Below are positions 41,902 to 50,965 of a DNA stretch of 64,000 nucleotides, one piece after another. Origin of the DNA: Rhodoferax potami (GTDB lineage Bacteria; Pseudomonadota; Gammaproteobacteria; Burkholderiales; Burkholderiaceae_C). The stretch is from the NCBI RefSeq assembly GCF_032193805.1, contig NZ_JAVBIK010000001.1, positions 62,001 through 126,000 on the forward strand, given 5' to 3'. The notes under the pieces are model-generated. The model was given only the letters and a program-made list of their open reading frames with translations, made no database searches and had not been told where the DNA came from. The position numbers and the translations under genes are program-made. The number at the start of each line of letters is the position of its first letter. Position 1 is the first letter of the stretch.

Positions 41902-43071
41902 ATGGCCACGACCGGCACCGCGCAACCCGTTGGCACGATGGAGCGCATCCTGCGCCTGATGAGTGAGAAGAAGGCGTCCGACGTCTACCTCTCGGCCCAT
42001 GCGCCCGCGCTCATCAAAATCAACGGGCAATGTGTCCCGATCAATAGCCAGACCCTGCCTTCTGATGCGCCCAAAAACCTGCTAGCGGAAGTGTTGCAAC
42101 CGCAGCAGATTGCTGAATTGGAGCGAACCGGCGAGCTCAACATCGGTTTCCCGATTCCCGGAGTGGGCCGGTTCCGCGTAAGTGCCATGCGCCAGCGCGG
42201 CACGATTGCAGCGGTCATCCGTTTCATCAGCGTGGATGTGCCCCCGCTGCACAGCCTGCAACTGCCGCCGGTTTTGGCCGACTTGATCATGGAAAAGCGG
42301 GGCTTGTTGCTGATGGTCGGTGCCACCGGTGCCGGCAAAAGCACCACCCTCGCCTCCATGCTGGACCACCGCAATGAAAATGTGTCAGGCCATATTCTGA
42401 CGATTGAAGACCCGGTGGAGTTTTTGTTCCGGAACAAAAAATCGGTGGTCAACCAGCGGGAGGTTGGAACTGATACCGAGTCTCTGCAAGTTGCTCTGAA
42501 AAATGCGCTGCGCCAGGCGCCGGACGTGATTTTGATCGGTGAAATCCGCGACCAGGAAACCATGTCAGCTGCGATTGCCTACGCGCAATCAGGCCACCTG
42601 TGCCTGGCCACGATGCACGCCAACAACAGCTACCAAGCGCTGAACCGCATCTTGAGCTTCTACCCGGTGGAGGTTCGCCCCACGATGTTGGGTGATCTGG
42701 CCACCGCCTTGCGCGCGGTTGTGTCGCAGCGCTTGATGCGCACGACCTCGGGGCTGCGCGCGCCCGCAGCAGAGGTATTGCTCAATACCAAGCTGGTGGC
42801 CGAAATGATTGAAAAAGGCGACTTCTCGGCGGTGCGCGAAGCGATGGAGCAGTCGATGGCAGAGGGCTCTCAAACTTTCGAGGCAGACATCGCGCGCTTG
42901 ATCCGAGACGGCGTGGTGGATCGCAAAGAAGGCTTGGCCCATGCGGACTCGCCCACCAACCTGATGTGGCGTTTGCAAAACGACTTCACCAAGGCCGCGC
43001 AGAGCGCCGCCTTGCCGGAGGAAGACGATGAAGCGTCTTTCACCGAAATTACCCTGGATGTAAAACACTGA
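41902..43071 (+). CDS. pilU: Type IV pilus retraction ATPase family, PilU
   Basis: A hexameric secretion ATPase that assists pilus retraction together with PilT. The 389-aa protein begins with the PilU-type [20 protein letters not shown] region. It has Walker [11 protein letters not shown], the Asp box, Walker [15 protein letters not shown] and the His box [19 protein letters not shown]. The N-terminus and the extended acidic C-terminus fit PilU better than PilT. It stands between dapD and dapE with no pilT nearby, and its stop overlaps the dapE start (TGATG). Confidence 0.9.
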   Translation: MATTGTAQPVGTMERILRLMSEKKASDVYLSAHAPALIKINGQCVPINSQTLPSDAPKNLLAEVLQPQQIAELERTGELNIGFPIPGVGRFRVSAMRQRGTIAAVIRFISVDVPPLHSLQLPPVLADLIMEKRGLLLMVGATGAGKSTTLASMLDHRNENVSGHILTIEDPVEFLFRNKKSVVNQREVGTDTESLQVALKNALRQAPDVILIGEIRDQETMSAAIAYAQSGHLCLATMHANNSYQALNRILSFYPVEVRPTMLGDLATALRAVVSQRLMRTTSGLRAPAAEVLLNTKLVAEMIEKGDFSAVREAMEQSMAEGSQTFEADIARLIRDGVVDRKEGLAHADSPTNLMWRLQNDFTKAAQSAALPEEDDEASFTEITLDVKH

Positions 43072-44258
43072 TGACGAGAACCCTGCAGCTCACCGAGCAA
43101 CTGATATCCATGGCGTCGGTGACGCCTTCCGACGGTGGCTGCCAGGCCTTGATCGCCGAACGACTGCGCCCATTGGGCTTTGTGTGTGAAACCGTAGAGA
43201 GCGGCCCCGATGACTTCCGGGTCACCAATTTATGGGCAAAACGAACTGCAGGCCCCGCAGGCAATGCGCAAGCAGCTAGCAAAACTATAGCAAAGACGCT
43301 GGTGTTCGCCGGGCACACGGACGTGGTTCCCACCGGGCCGCAAGCCCAATGGGACAGCCCCGCCTTTGTACCCAGCCACCGCGACGGCAAATTGTTCGGC
43401 CGTGGAGCGAGCGACATGAAAACCTCGCTGGCAGCCTTTGTGGTGTCGATTGAAGAGTTTTTGGCGGAACACCCGGCGCCAGACCTCAACATCGCTTTGC
43501 TGTTAACCAGCGACGAAGAAGGCCCCGCACTCGACGGCACCGTGGTGATGTGCCAGTTGCTGCAAGCGCGCGGTGAGGTTTTGGACTACTGCATCGTAGG
43601 TGAACCCACCTCGGTCGAGCGCACCGGTGACATGATCAAAAATGGACGCCGTGGGACCATGAGCGGCAAGCTCACGGTCAAAGGCGTGCAAGGTCATATT
43701 GCCTACCCGCATTTGGCTAAAAACCCCATCCATTTGGCGGCCCCGGCCTTGGCCGAGTTGGTAGGCGTCGAATGGGACAAGGGCAATGACTACTTCCCGG
43801 CCACGACCTGGCAGGTGAGCAATATTCACGGCGGAACTGGCGCGAGCAACGTCATCCCCGGTCATGTGGTGATTGACTTCAATTTCCGTTTTTCAACTGA
43901 ATCCACGCCGGAGAGCTTGCAAAAGCGATTGGCCAGCGTGTTGGCCAAGCACGAGCTCGACTACGACCTCGTCTGGACCATAGGCGGCCTGCCATTCCTG
44001 ACGACACCCGGCCCGCTGGTGGATGCGGTGCGTGATGCCATCCGGGCGGAGACCGGTATCGAGACCCAACTCTCCACCACCGGCGGCACCAGTGACGGGC
44101 GGTTCATCGCCCAGGTGTGCGCCCAAGTCGTCGAAGTCGGCCCGCCAAACGCCACCATCCACAAAATCAACGAGCATGTGAAGGTTGCAGATATCGAGCC
44201 GCTTAAAAACATTTACCGCCGTGTGCTCGAGAACCTGAACAAGGCGGGTGCGGCATGA
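43071..44258 (+). CDS. dapE: Succinyl-diaminopimelate desuccinylase
   Basis: Dinuclear-zinc M20 hydrolase that releases succinate from N-succinyl-LL-DAP. The 395-aa protein has the metal-site motifs [27 protein letters not shown] and [23 protein letters not shown] and [14 protein letters not shown] lie near the C-terminus. It is somewhat longer than the usual roughly 375 aa, partly because a dispersed 60-bp element (43235-43294) is translated between TNLWA and LVFAGHTD. Overlaps pilU by 1 bp and prmB by 4 bp. Confidence 0.96.
   Translation: MTRTLQLTEQLISMASVTPSDGGCQALIAERLRPLGFVCETVESGPDDFRVTNLWAKRTAGPAGNAQAASKTIAKTLVFAGHTDVVPTGPQAQWDSPAFVPSHRDGKLFGRGASDMKTSLAAFVVSIEEFLAEHPAPDLNIALLLTSDEEGPALDGTVVMCQLLQARGEVLDYCIVGEPTSVERTGDMIKNGRRGTMSGKLTVKGVQGHIAYPHLAKNPIHLAAPALAELVGVEWDKGNDYFPATTWQVSNIHGGTGASNVIPGHVVIDFNFRFSTESTPESLQKRLASVLAKHELDYDLVWTIGGLPFLTTPGPLVDAVRDAIRAETGIETQLSTTGGTSDGRFIAQVCAQVVEVGPPNATIHKINEHVKVADIEPLKNIYRRVLENLNKAGAA
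43235..43294 (-). repeat. 60-bp dispersed intragenic element, copy 6 (in dapE)
   Basis: On the minus strand it reads TTTGCTAT...CTAGC TGCTTGCGCA...GTTTTGCC at family spacing. Antisense to dapE, it is translated as a flexible Ala-rich insert containing [11 protein letters not shown] just before the conserved [10 protein letters not shown] core, where other DapE proteins have a short loop. Confidence 0.8.
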
Positions 44259-45157
44259 ACTTGTTAGCACTGGTTGCGGAATCCAAGCAGCGACTTGAGG
44301 AGGCCGGCGTGTCCTTCGGGCATGGCACTACCAACGCGGCAGACGAAGCAGCTTGGCTGGTACTGCATGCCCTGAACCTGCCGCTGGATACCCCGCTGGG
44401 ACCCGATGATGAAGCATCAAAACGGCCGGTAGCCCCCGAAGAATATGCGCAAGCCGCTACGCTTTTAGGAGCGCGCATTAGCACGCGCAAGCCTGCTGCC
44501 TACCTGACCCGTGAGGCGTGGTTGCAGGGTGTGCCGTTTTACGTCGACGAGCGCGTGATTGTTCCGCGCTCGCTGATTGCAGAGCTCTTGGTGGACGGCG
44601 GTATCGACTACTGGCTTTTGGAGAGCACCCACAAAGTGCTGGATTTGTGTACCGGCAATGGCAGCCTGGGTATTCTGGCGGCGATGGTGTACCCCGATGT
44701 GGTGGTGACTGCCGCCGACATTTCGGCAGATGCGTTGGCAGTCGCACGCATCAATGTCGACAAACACGCGATGCAGGAGCGCATTACGCTGGTGCAATCC
44801 GATGGTTTGGACGCGGTACACGACACCTTTGACCTGATTCTGTGCAACCCACCGTATGTCAATGCCCAAAGCATGGCTGCGCTGCCTGCCGAATACAAAG
44901 CCGAGCCCTTTATTGCCCTGGACGGTAACCAAGCCGGTGGCAGTGGCGATGGCATGGACTTTGTCCGCACTCTTTTGAGCAGCGTGTGCACAAAATTGTC
45001 TGAGGATGGGGTGCTGGTACTGGAAATCGGCAACGAGCGGGATTTTTTTGAAGCCGCTTTCCCGGATCTTGAAGTCGTCTGGCTCGAAACAAGCGCAGGT
45101 GAAGACCAGGTGCTACTGGTGACCTATGACGCTTTGCAGCGCTTGCAGACACACTGA
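44255..45157 (+). CDS. prmB: 50S ribosomal protein L3 glutamine methyltransferase
   Basis: SAM-dependent N5-glutamine methyltransferase acting on ribosomal protein L3. The 300-aa protein has an N-terminal helical domain, the [24 protein letters not shown] segment typical of PrmB/PrmC, SAM site [12 protein letters not shown], and catalytic [10 protein letters not shown]. The [16 protein letters not shown] form points to PrmB over PrmC. Overlaps dapE by 4 bp. Bases 45158-45254 after it hold a 9-bp imperfect stem-loop (around ATCAGCTCC/GGGGCTGAT) without a T-run. Confidence 0.92.
   Translation: MNLLALVAESKQRLEEAGVSFGHGTTNAADEAAWLVLHALNLPLDTPLGPDDEASKRPVAPEEYAQAATLLGARISTRKPAAYLTREAWLQGVPFYVDERVIVPRSLIAELLVDGGIDYWLLESTHKVLDLCTGNGSLGILAAMVYPDVVVTAADISADALAVARINVDKHAMQERITLVQSDGLDAVHDTFDLILCNPPYVNAQSMAALPAEYKAEPFIALDGNQAGGSGDGMDFVRTLLSSVCTKLSEDGVLVLEIGNERDFFEAAFPDLEVVWLETSAGEDQVLLVTYDALQRLQTH
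44416..44475 (-). repeat. 60-bp dispersed intragenic element, copy 7 (in prmB)
   Basis: On the minus strand it has GCT at 4-6, GTAGC at 16-20, GGCTTGCGCATATTC at 21-35, GGGGCTACCGGCCG and TTTTGA at the shared positions. Antisense to prmB, it is translated as a stretch around [11 protein letters not shown] in the N-terminal helical region. Confidence 0.75.
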
Positions 45158-45254
45158 ACTTTTTCTCTGAAGTGATCAGCTCCGTGTCGGGGCTGATAAA
45201 CCATTGCCCGCCACAAGCGGGGCCACTATCTGCGGCTAGCGCCGCATTCACATC

Positions 45255-47201
45255 ATGATTACTCTTAAGAATGTCACCTTGCGCCGCAGCGCCAAGGTGT
45301 TGCTCGAAGGCGCCTCTGTCGCCCTGAATCCGGGCGAAAAAGTCGGCCTGGTCGGTCGCAATGGAGCCGGTAAATCGAGTCTGTTTGCGCTGCTCAATGG
45401 CAACCTGCATGAGGATGCCGGTGAGTACTACATTCCTGCCCAGTGGCGCATGGGCCAGGTGGCGCAGGACATGCCTGAAACCGAACAGGGTGCCACCGAC
45501 TTTGTAATCGAGGGTGACACGCAACTGGGGGCTGCACGTGCTGAGGTGACGGCTGCTGAGGCAACCGATGATTACGAGCGCATGGCAAATGCCTACACAG
45601 CGCTCCACGATGCGGGTGAGTACGATGCGGCAGCCCGTGCACAAGCACTGATTTTGGGTCTCGGGTTCAAAACGACCGAACTCGACAAGCCGGTGAACAG
45701 CTTTTCGGGTGGCTGGCGGATGCGTTTGCAATTGGCACGCGCACTGATGTGCCCGAGTGACCTGTTACTGCTGGACGAGCCTACCAACCACTTGGATTTG
45801 GATGCATTGGTATGGCTAGAAGCATGGCTCAAGAAGTACGAAGGCACTATGGTCGTCATCAGCCACGATCGGGAGTTTTTGGATGCGGTGACCAATGTCA
45901 CGCTGCACATCGACATGGGCAAGCTGGTGCGTTACGGCGGCAACTACAGCAAGTTTGAGGATATGCGCGCCGAACAAATGGAGCTGCAGCAAAACGCCTT
46001 CTCCAAACAACAGGACAAGATTGCCCACTTGCAGAAGTTCATTGCCCGTTTCAAGGCCAAGGCCAGCAAGGCCAAGCAGGCCCAGAGCCGGGTCAAGGCC
46101 TTGGACCGGATGGAGAAAATCGCACCCTTGCTCTCGGAGGCGGACTTCAGTTTTGAGTTCAAAGAGCCGGCGAATCTGCCTAACCCCATGTTGTCCATGC
46201 AGGGGGTGAATTTTGGCTACCCGCCCCCTGAAGATGCCCCCAAAGGCACGCCCCCCACGGTGATCGTACACAACGTCAGCAAGTCGGTTCTGGCGGGTCA
46301 ACGTATTGGTATCTTGGGCGCAAACGGCCAGGGCAAGTCGACCCTGGTAAAAACCGTGGCGCGGGACCTTAAAACCCTTGGCGGCGAAGTCACTGAAGGC
46401 AAAGGCCTGAATATTGGCTACTTTGCGCAGCAGGAACTGGATGTGTTGCGACCTGATGAGACGCCACTGGAACACATGATCCGGTTGGTCAAAGATATGA
46501 CAGCCGCCGGAAAAATTGCCGGACAACAAACCCGTGAACAGGATCTGCGCAGCTTTCTCGGTACCTTCAATTTCAGCGGCGAGATGGTGAAACAATCAGT
46601 CGGCAGCATGAGCGGGGGCGAAAAAGCGCGCCTGGTGCTGTGCATGATCGTTTGGCAGCGCCCCAACCTCTTGTTGCTGGATGAGCCAACCAACCACTTG
46701 GATTTGGCAACCCGTGAAGCGCTTGCGATGGCACTGAATGAGTTTGAAGGCACTGTGATGCTGGTCAGCCACGACCGGGCGCTGCTTCGATCGGTCTGCG
46801 ATGAGTTTTGGATGGTGTCGCGCGGTGGTGTAGAGCCGTTCGGTGGCGACTTGGACGATTACCAGCGCTATTTGCTGGACGAAGCCAAGCGCCAGCGCGA
46901 GCTTGCCAAAGAGGAAGCCAAGGCAGGAGCTATTGCCCCCTCACCTGCTACCTCGGCCCTGCCTGTGGCTCCCGCCGGACCCAGCGCAGATAGCATCAAG
47001 AAATGGAAGAAAGAGTTGGCGCAGGTAGAAGCCCAAATGGCGACCCTCAATACCGAAGGCGCCGAATTGGAAGCCAAGCTGTCTACCAATCCCCACCCTT
47101 CCGTGATTGCTGAGGCTGGGAAACGCTTGAAAGCAGTCAATGCAGAGCTGCAAACCCTCGAAGAGCATTGGTTGGAGCTGACCACGCAATTGGAAGCGTA
47201 A
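45255..47201 (+). CDS. ABC-F family ATPase (YheS-like)
   Basis: A ribosome-associated ATPase without membrane domains. The 648-aa protein has two ABC cassettes. The first has Walker A GLVGRNGAGKSS (about residue 34) and signature NSFSGGWRMRL. The second has GILGANGQGKST (about 355) and GSMSGGEKARL. LLLDEPTNHLDL Walker B motifs follow each signature. A P-site-tRNA-interaction linker lies between, and a C-terminal charged helix (about 580-648) resembles YheS/Uup. YheS-like N-terminus (ITLKNVTLRRSAKVLLEGAS) favours that branch. Likely monocistronic. Confidence 0.92.
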   Translation: MITLKNVTLRRSAKVLLEGASVALNPGEKVGLVGRNGAGKSSLFALLNGNLHEDAGEYYIPAQWRMGQVAQDMPETEQGATDFVIEGDTQLGAARAEVTAAEATDDYERMANAYTALHDAGEYDAAARAQALILGLGFKTTELDKPVNSFSGGWRMRLQLARALMCPSDLLLLDEPTNHLDLDALVWLEAWLKKYEGTMVVISHDREFLDAVTNVTLHIDMGKLVRYGGNYSKFEDMRAEQMELQQNAFSKQQDKIAHLQKFIARFKAKASKAKQAQSRVKALDRMEKIAPLLSEADFSFEFKEPANLPNPMLSMQGVNFGYPPPEDAPKGTPPTVIVHNVSKSVLAGQRIGILGANGQGKSTLVKTVARDLKTLGGEVTEGKGLNIGYFAQQELDVLRPDETPLEHMIRLVKDMTAAGKIAGQQTREQDLRSFLGTFNFSGEMVKQSVGSMSGGEKARLVLCMIVWQRPNLLLLDEPTNHLDLATREALAMALNEFEGTVMLVSHDRALLRSVCDEFWMVSRGGVEPFGGDLDDYQRYLLDEAKRQRELAKEEAKAGAIAPSPATSALPVAPAGPSADSIKKWKKELAQVEAQMATLNTEGAELEAKLSTNPHPSVIAEAGKRLKAVNAELQTLEEHWLELTTQLEA

Positions 47202-47214
47202 AGGCTTCTTTACG

Positions 47215-47241
47215 CGGGAGAGGCCTGAACCACCTCTCCCG
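47215..47241 (+). other. Stem-loop after the ABC-F gene
   Basis: Perfect 9-bp stem CGGGAGAGG/CCTCTCCCG with a 9-nt loop, 14 bp after the stop. There is no T-run, so it may protect the mRNA 3' end rather than terminate. Confidence 0.5.
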
Positions 47242-47279
47242 TGCGTTACCGACGCTCATGAATGAGATTTCGCAGAAGT

Positions 47280-47312
47280 AAAAAAACCCGCCATCTTTCG
47301 ATGGCGGGTTTT
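47280..47312. terminator. Bidirectional intrinsic terminator between the ABC-F gene and the tRNAs
   Basis: 12-bp stem from AAACCCGCCATC and GATGGCGGGTTT with a TTTC loop. A T-run follows on the plus strand (TTTTA), and seven T follow on the minus strand. It can end both the ABC-F transcript and the convergent tRNA-Lys transcript. Confidence 0.92.
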
Positions 47313-47326
47313 ATCCACTTGTACCG

Positions 47327-47402
47327 TGGTGGGAACTGAGAGATTCGAACTCTCGACCTACGGATTAAGAGTCCGCTGCTCTACCAGCTGAGCTAAATTC
47401 CC
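47327..47402 (-). tRNA. tRNA-Lys (anticodon CUU)
   Basis: 76 nt including an encoded CCA. The acceptor stem pairs GGGAATT with its 3' partner AGTTCCC (one wobble). D-loop TAGCTCAGCTGGTAGAG, anticodon stem GCGGA/TCCGT around CTCTTAA, and TPsiC arm GAGAG-TTCGAAT-CTCTC are all present. It reads AAG codons. Confidence 0.97.
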
Positions 47403-47409
47403 AATAAAT

Positions 47410-47485
47410 TGGTGGGACCAGCGGGGGTCGAACCCACGACAAACGGATTAAAAGTCCGCTGCTCTACCAACTGAGCTATGGTCCC
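47410..47485 (-). tRNA. tRNA-Lys (anticodon UUU)
   Basis: 76 nt including CCA, with acceptor GGGACCA/TGGTCCC, the same GCGGA/TCCGT anticodon stem around CTTTTAA, and TPsiC loop TTCGACC. It lies 7 bp upstream of the CUU gene in the direction of transcription, so both Lys isoacceptors are made from one transcript. It reads AAA and AAG. Confidence 0.97.
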
Positions 47486-47529
47486 GACAGTGTTCTTTAA
47501 TTACTTATTGAACCCTGCGAAGCCTCAAA

Positions 47530-48336
47530 TTATAGCGCGGTTTTTTGGGTCAAAACGCTGTTTGAGGATAATTTATCAATAATCCATCCGGCAGCACACA
47601 TGCCGAAGGTTGCAGTCACGCTGACCATAGAGCCATAACCGTGGCAATTGAGCGTGCCATCGCCTTCCAGGGCGCACGAAGCATCGGGGCCGCGCACGGC
47701 TTCTTTGCTGTAGACACAAGAAACGCCGATGGACTTTCCCTCTTTCGGCGCTCCATGTTCTTTGCGCAAGCGGTACCGGAGTTGTGCGAGCAAGGGGTCG
47801 TGGGTGCAGACACTCAGGTCTCCGATCTCCACCAAATGCGCAGCCCGCTTGCCACCCGCGGCACCCACCGAAATCATCAGTTTCTTATGGCGGCGGGCCC
47901 ACGCCGCGATCGCTGTCTTGGCGCGAACCTGATCGCAAGCATCAATCACCGCATCCACCTCGGATCCAAGAATGCCAGGCCAGTTGTCTTGCGTCACGAA
48001 GTCATCGACCAAGTGCACTTTGCAGGCTGGATTGATCTGCCCGATGCGCTGTGCCATGGCTTCAATCTTTGACTGGCCAACGGTGTCGGTCAGTGCGTGC
48101 AATTGCCGGTTAATGTTCGACTCAGACACATGGTCCATATCCACCAGGGTGAGCTCTGCAATACCGCTACGAGCAAGCGCCTCTGCAGCCCAAGACCCTA
48201 CCCCACCGATTCCGATGACCGCCACATGCGCGCTTCGGATGCTGCGAGAGGGCTCTTGGCCATAGAGACGCGCCAGTCCTGAAAATCGACGCTCACCATC
48301 CACGACTGAAGGATATAAATCGACCGACACCGTCAC
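47530..48336 (-). CDS. tcdA: tRNA threonylcarbamoyladenosine dehydratase
   Basis: ThiF/E1-like enzyme that cyclises the t6A37 side chain of tRNAs using ATP. The 268-aa protein has the dinucleotide-type loop VIGIGGVGSWAAEALARSGI, the DMDHVSESNINRQLHA motif and DACDQVRAKTA. The start is a GTG at 48336 whose bases overlap the TGA of cpoB. It follows tolB-pal-cpoB on the same strand, and t6A-containing tRNA-Lys genes lie just downstream, which may be coincidence. Confidence 0.94.
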   Translation of the reverse strand: MTVSVDLYPSVVDGERRFSGLARLYGQEPSRSIRSAHVAVIGIGGVGSWAAEALARSGIAELTLVDMDHVSESNINRQLHALTDTVGQSKIEAMAQRIGQINPACKVHLVDDFVTQDNWPGILGSEVDAVIDACDQVRAKTAIAAWARRHKKLMISVGAAGGKRAAHLVEIGDLSVCTHDPLLAQLRYRLRKEHGAPKEGKSIGVSCVYSKEAVRGPDASCALEGDGTLNCHGYGSMVSVTATFGMCAAGWIIDKLSSNSVLTQKTAL

Positions 48337-49130
48337 TTCAACCGAGCCAAACGATCTCTAGCAGCAGATGCAGCTTCGGAGGAAGGGTAAGTGCTGAGCA
48401 ACTCCTCGAGGGTCTTCTTACCGCCCTTGGCATCTTTGAGCTCAAGAAGACAATTGGCAAGTGCCAAAAGTGCCTCAGGCGCACGCTGGTGGTCTGGCGA
48501 CTGTTGAACCAGCAAGCGGAAGTTGGTCAGGGCGCTCTTGTAGTCCTTGGTCGCGTACTGAGCGCTACCCGTCCAATAAAGAGCCGACGGACGGAAGCCG
48601 GAGTTCGTGTATCGAATTAAAAAATCCGAAAACAAAGACTCAGCAACCGCAAAGTCGCCTTTTCTAAAGACGGCCAGCGCTGCGTCAAAGTCCCGTTTTT
48701 CCGCTACATCTACGAGAAAATCACGGCCTTCCCAGCTGATTTTCATCGGCTCAAGCTTGCGCAAACGGTCCTCCACCGACTGGGCAGAGTCCTTTTGCTT
48801 GCGCTGAACATCAGCCACATCCTTGGTGAGCTGCTCGACCTGGCCGCGCAAACGGGCATTTTCTACCCGGCTTGTCTCTAGCTGATTCTGCAACTCCACC
48901 AGAGACCGGCGAAGTTGAGAAGACTCCTCGGTCATCAGTCTTTGGAGGTCCGCTGACTTTTGCTCTGAGTCGGCGCGCACGGCCTCGATTTTTTGTCGCA
49001 AATCGAGGATGGCGCGGCGTGCTTCATCATCGTCAAACAAGCCCGCTGCAGCAGGACCTACGCCACAAACAATCGCCAAGGCCAGGGCTGTTGCCCGCAA
49101 TCGGCGAACCGGTAAACGCATGGTCGGCAT
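48333..49130 (-). CDS. cpoB: Cell division coordinator CpoB (YbgF), periplasmic TPR protein
   Basis: Periplasmic protein that links the Tol-Pal system to peptidoglycan synthesis at the division site. The 265-aa precursor has a signal peptide (LRATALALAIVCGVGPAAAG), a coiled coil at about 40-110 for trimerisation, and TPR repeats in the C-terminal half (FRKGDFAVAESLFSDFLIRY, PSALYWTGSAQYATKDYKSA, PEALLALANCLLELKD). Its start overlaps the pal stop as TAATG. Confidence 0.94.
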   Translation of the reverse strand: MPTMRLPVRRLRATALALAIVCGVGPAAAGLFDDDEARRAILDLRQKIEAVRADSEQKSADLQRLMTEESSQLRRSLVELQNQLETSRVENARLRGQVEQLTKDVADVQRKQKDSAQSVEDRLRKLEPMKISWEGRDFLVDVAEKRDFDAALAVFRKGDFAVAESLFSDFLIRYTNSGFRPSALYWTGSAQYATKDYKSALTNFRLLVQQSPDHQRAPEALLALANCLLELKDAKGGKKTLEELLSTYPSSEAASAARDRLARLK

Positions 49131-49672
49131 TAACGGTAGCTGAATTCAGCGCGGCGGTTCTTCTCGAGAGCAGCCTCTGTATTGCCGGTCACAGCAGGTT
49201 TCTCTTTGCCGAAACTGACAGATTCCATCTGGGATTCCGCAACGCCCAGCAGGGACAGCGCTTTGCGCACTGCGTCCGCCCGCTTTTGGCCCAATGCGAG
49301 GTTGTATTCACGTCCACCACGCTCATCGGTATGGCCTTCCAGGTTCACTTTGCGTGACTTATCTGCTTTCAAATAGCGAGCGTGTGATTCCAATGTGGAT
49401 TGAAATTCAGCGCGGATCACGAAGCTGTCATAGTCAAAGTAGACGGTTCTTTGCGCTGCGCTCAAGGCCGGGTCTTGTTTGGATTTGTCGAGCTCAACAC
49501 TGGCAACTGCGCTCTTTGACACACCAGAGCCATCGCCGGCTTGTCCAGCCATGCCACCCGCGTTAACCGCCTGACCGCTTTTGTCTTCCACGGGAACGTT
49601 ATCCAACTTCACGGACGAACCGCAGGCACTCAAAACTGCTGCCACGGAAACTACCAATACAAACTTCTTCAT
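49130..49672 (-). CDS. pal: Peptidoglycan-associated lipoprotein Pal
   Basis: Outer-membrane lipoprotein that binds peptidoglycan and TolB. The 180-aa precursor has a lipobox LSAC with the lipid-bearing Cys at about residue 17. The OmpA-like C-terminal domain has VYFDYDSFVI, NLEGHTDERGGREYNLALGQKRA and RRAEFSYR. It follows tolB by 25 bp and overlaps cpoB. Confidence 0.96.
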   Translation of the reverse strand: MKKFVLVVSVAAVLSACGSSVKLDNVPVEDKSGQAVNAGGMAGQAGDGSGVSKSAVASVELDKSKQDPALSAAQRTVYFDYDSFVIRAEFQSTLESHARYLKADKSRKVNLEGHTDERGGREYNLALGQKRADAVRKALSLLGVAESQMESVSFGKEKPAVTGNTEAALEKNRRAEFSYR

Positions 49673-49697
49673 CTGCTCTCTCCAAGTAAATTAATGT

Positions 49698-50957
49698 TTA
49701 TTTCTGTGCAGGACCCCAATCGGGCTCCCGTATGTCACCGGATTGACCGGCAAGTCGAGCCTTGATACGGCCGTCCAAGGACGCTGTCATCAAGGCCTCT
49801 TTTCCTTGCATCAGGGTGGCGTAAATCACCATCCTGCTGTTAGGCGAAAAGCTGGGACTCTCGTCGGCGGTCGTATCGGTGATGGCCACTGCGGTGCCGG
49901 ACGAAAGGTCCATGACGTGCAGCTTGAAGGCACCGCTCACCCGCGAAATATAGGCAAGCCACTTCCCATCAGGACTCACCGCCGGCGAGATGTTGTAGTT
50001 GCCGGAGAAAGTAATCCGCTCGGCATTGCCGCCGGTCACACCCACCCGATAAATTTGCGGAGCACCGCCACGGTCGCTGACGAAATAAATGCTTTTGCCA
50101 TCCGGGGAGTAAACCGGCTCTGTATCGATGGCCGAAGACTGCATCAGGCGGCGTGGCTCTCCACCGCGGGCATCCATAACGAAAAGCTGCGAGCCACCGT
50201 CACGACTAAGCGTCAATGCGATGGAGCTCCCATCAGGAGCCCATGCCGGTGCACTGTTGGAGCCCTTGAAGCTCGCAACCAACCTGCGTTTGCCGGAATC
50301 TATATCTTGTACGTAAACCACTGGCTTCCGGGCTTCGAACGAAACATAGGCGAGTTGATTTCCATTAGGCGCCCAAGCCGGGGAAATGATTGGCTCTGGG
50401 CTACTGAATGCAGCTTGCGCATTCTCTCCGTCGGCATCAGCAACCCACAGGCGATAGTTAGACCCAGCTTTGGTTACGTACGTTAGTCGTGTGGAAAAAA
50501 TCCCTTTATCACCTGTGAGCCGCTCGTAAACAAAGTCGGCAATCCGGTGGGCTGTCAGTCGCAGATCTCCCGCGGGGACTGCATGACTCTGGCCACCGAG
50601 ATCCTGATTCCGAACCGTGTCCCACAGCCTGAACCTCACGTCGTACCGGCCGTCGGCCAATCGGGAGACGCTTCCGGCGATTAACGCATCAGCGCCTCGC
50701 AGACGGATGGCGGACAGATCAGGTCTTGCAGTCTCATCCAGCCCGGGTGCTGTATCGAGCGGTTTGAATTGCCCGCTGCGCTCCAGGTCGGCCTGAACAA
50801 TGGCCGCAATCTTCTGGGGCGACTGATCGTCACCCCGGAAACCGGAAATCGCAACGGGTATCTGAGTAAGACCAACTCCGGATACTTCAACTCTAAATTG
50901 GGCTTGCGCTTGCAAAGCCAGCAAACCCCACATACAAGAAACCAAAAAATTTTTCAT
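49698..50957 (-). CDS. tolB: Tol-Pal system periplasmic protein TolB
   Basis: Beta-propeller partner of Pal in envelope constriction. The 419-aa precursor has a signal peptide ending ALQAQAQ, an N-terminal alpha/beta domain (IPVAISGFRGDD), and a six-bladed WD-like propeller with repeated SPDGK and PAWAPDGSSIA motifs (residues about 160-415). Its ATG is only 8 bp after the stop of a GT2 gene. tolQ, tolR and tolA are not adjacent. A GATAAT sequence sits 7 nt before the ATG, partly made of the GT2 stop. Confidence 0.96.
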   Translation of the reverse strand: MKNFLVSCMWGLLALQAQAQFRVEVSGVGLTQIPVAISGFRGDDQSPQKIAAIVQADLERSGQFKPLDTAPGLDETARPDLSAIRLRGADALIAGSVSRLADGRYDVRFRLWDTVRNQDLGGQSHAVPAGDLRLTAHRIADFVYERLTGDKGIFSTRLTYVTKAGSNYRLWVADADGENAQAAFSSPEPIISPAWAPNGNQLAYVSFEARKPVVYVQDIDSGKRRLVASFKGSNSAPAWAPDGSSIALTLSRDGGSQLFVMDARGGEPRRLMQSSAIDTEPVYSPDGKSIYFVSDRGGAPQIYRVGVTGGNAERITFSGNYNISPAVSPDGKWLAYISRVSGAFKLHVMDLSSGTAVAITDTTADESPSFSPNSRMVIYATLMQGKEALMTASLDGRIKARLAGQSGDIREPDWGPAQK

Positions 50958-50965
50958 TAGATAGA

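Noticed and set aside
45165-45205. Stem-loop after prmB as a terminator
   Set aside because: The stem is imperfect and no T-run follows.
46925-46985. Possible eighth copy of the 60-bp element in the ABC-F gene (GAGCTATTG...CTGCTACC)
   Set aside because: GCTAT is present but the partner arm and the CGC core are not at the family spacing.
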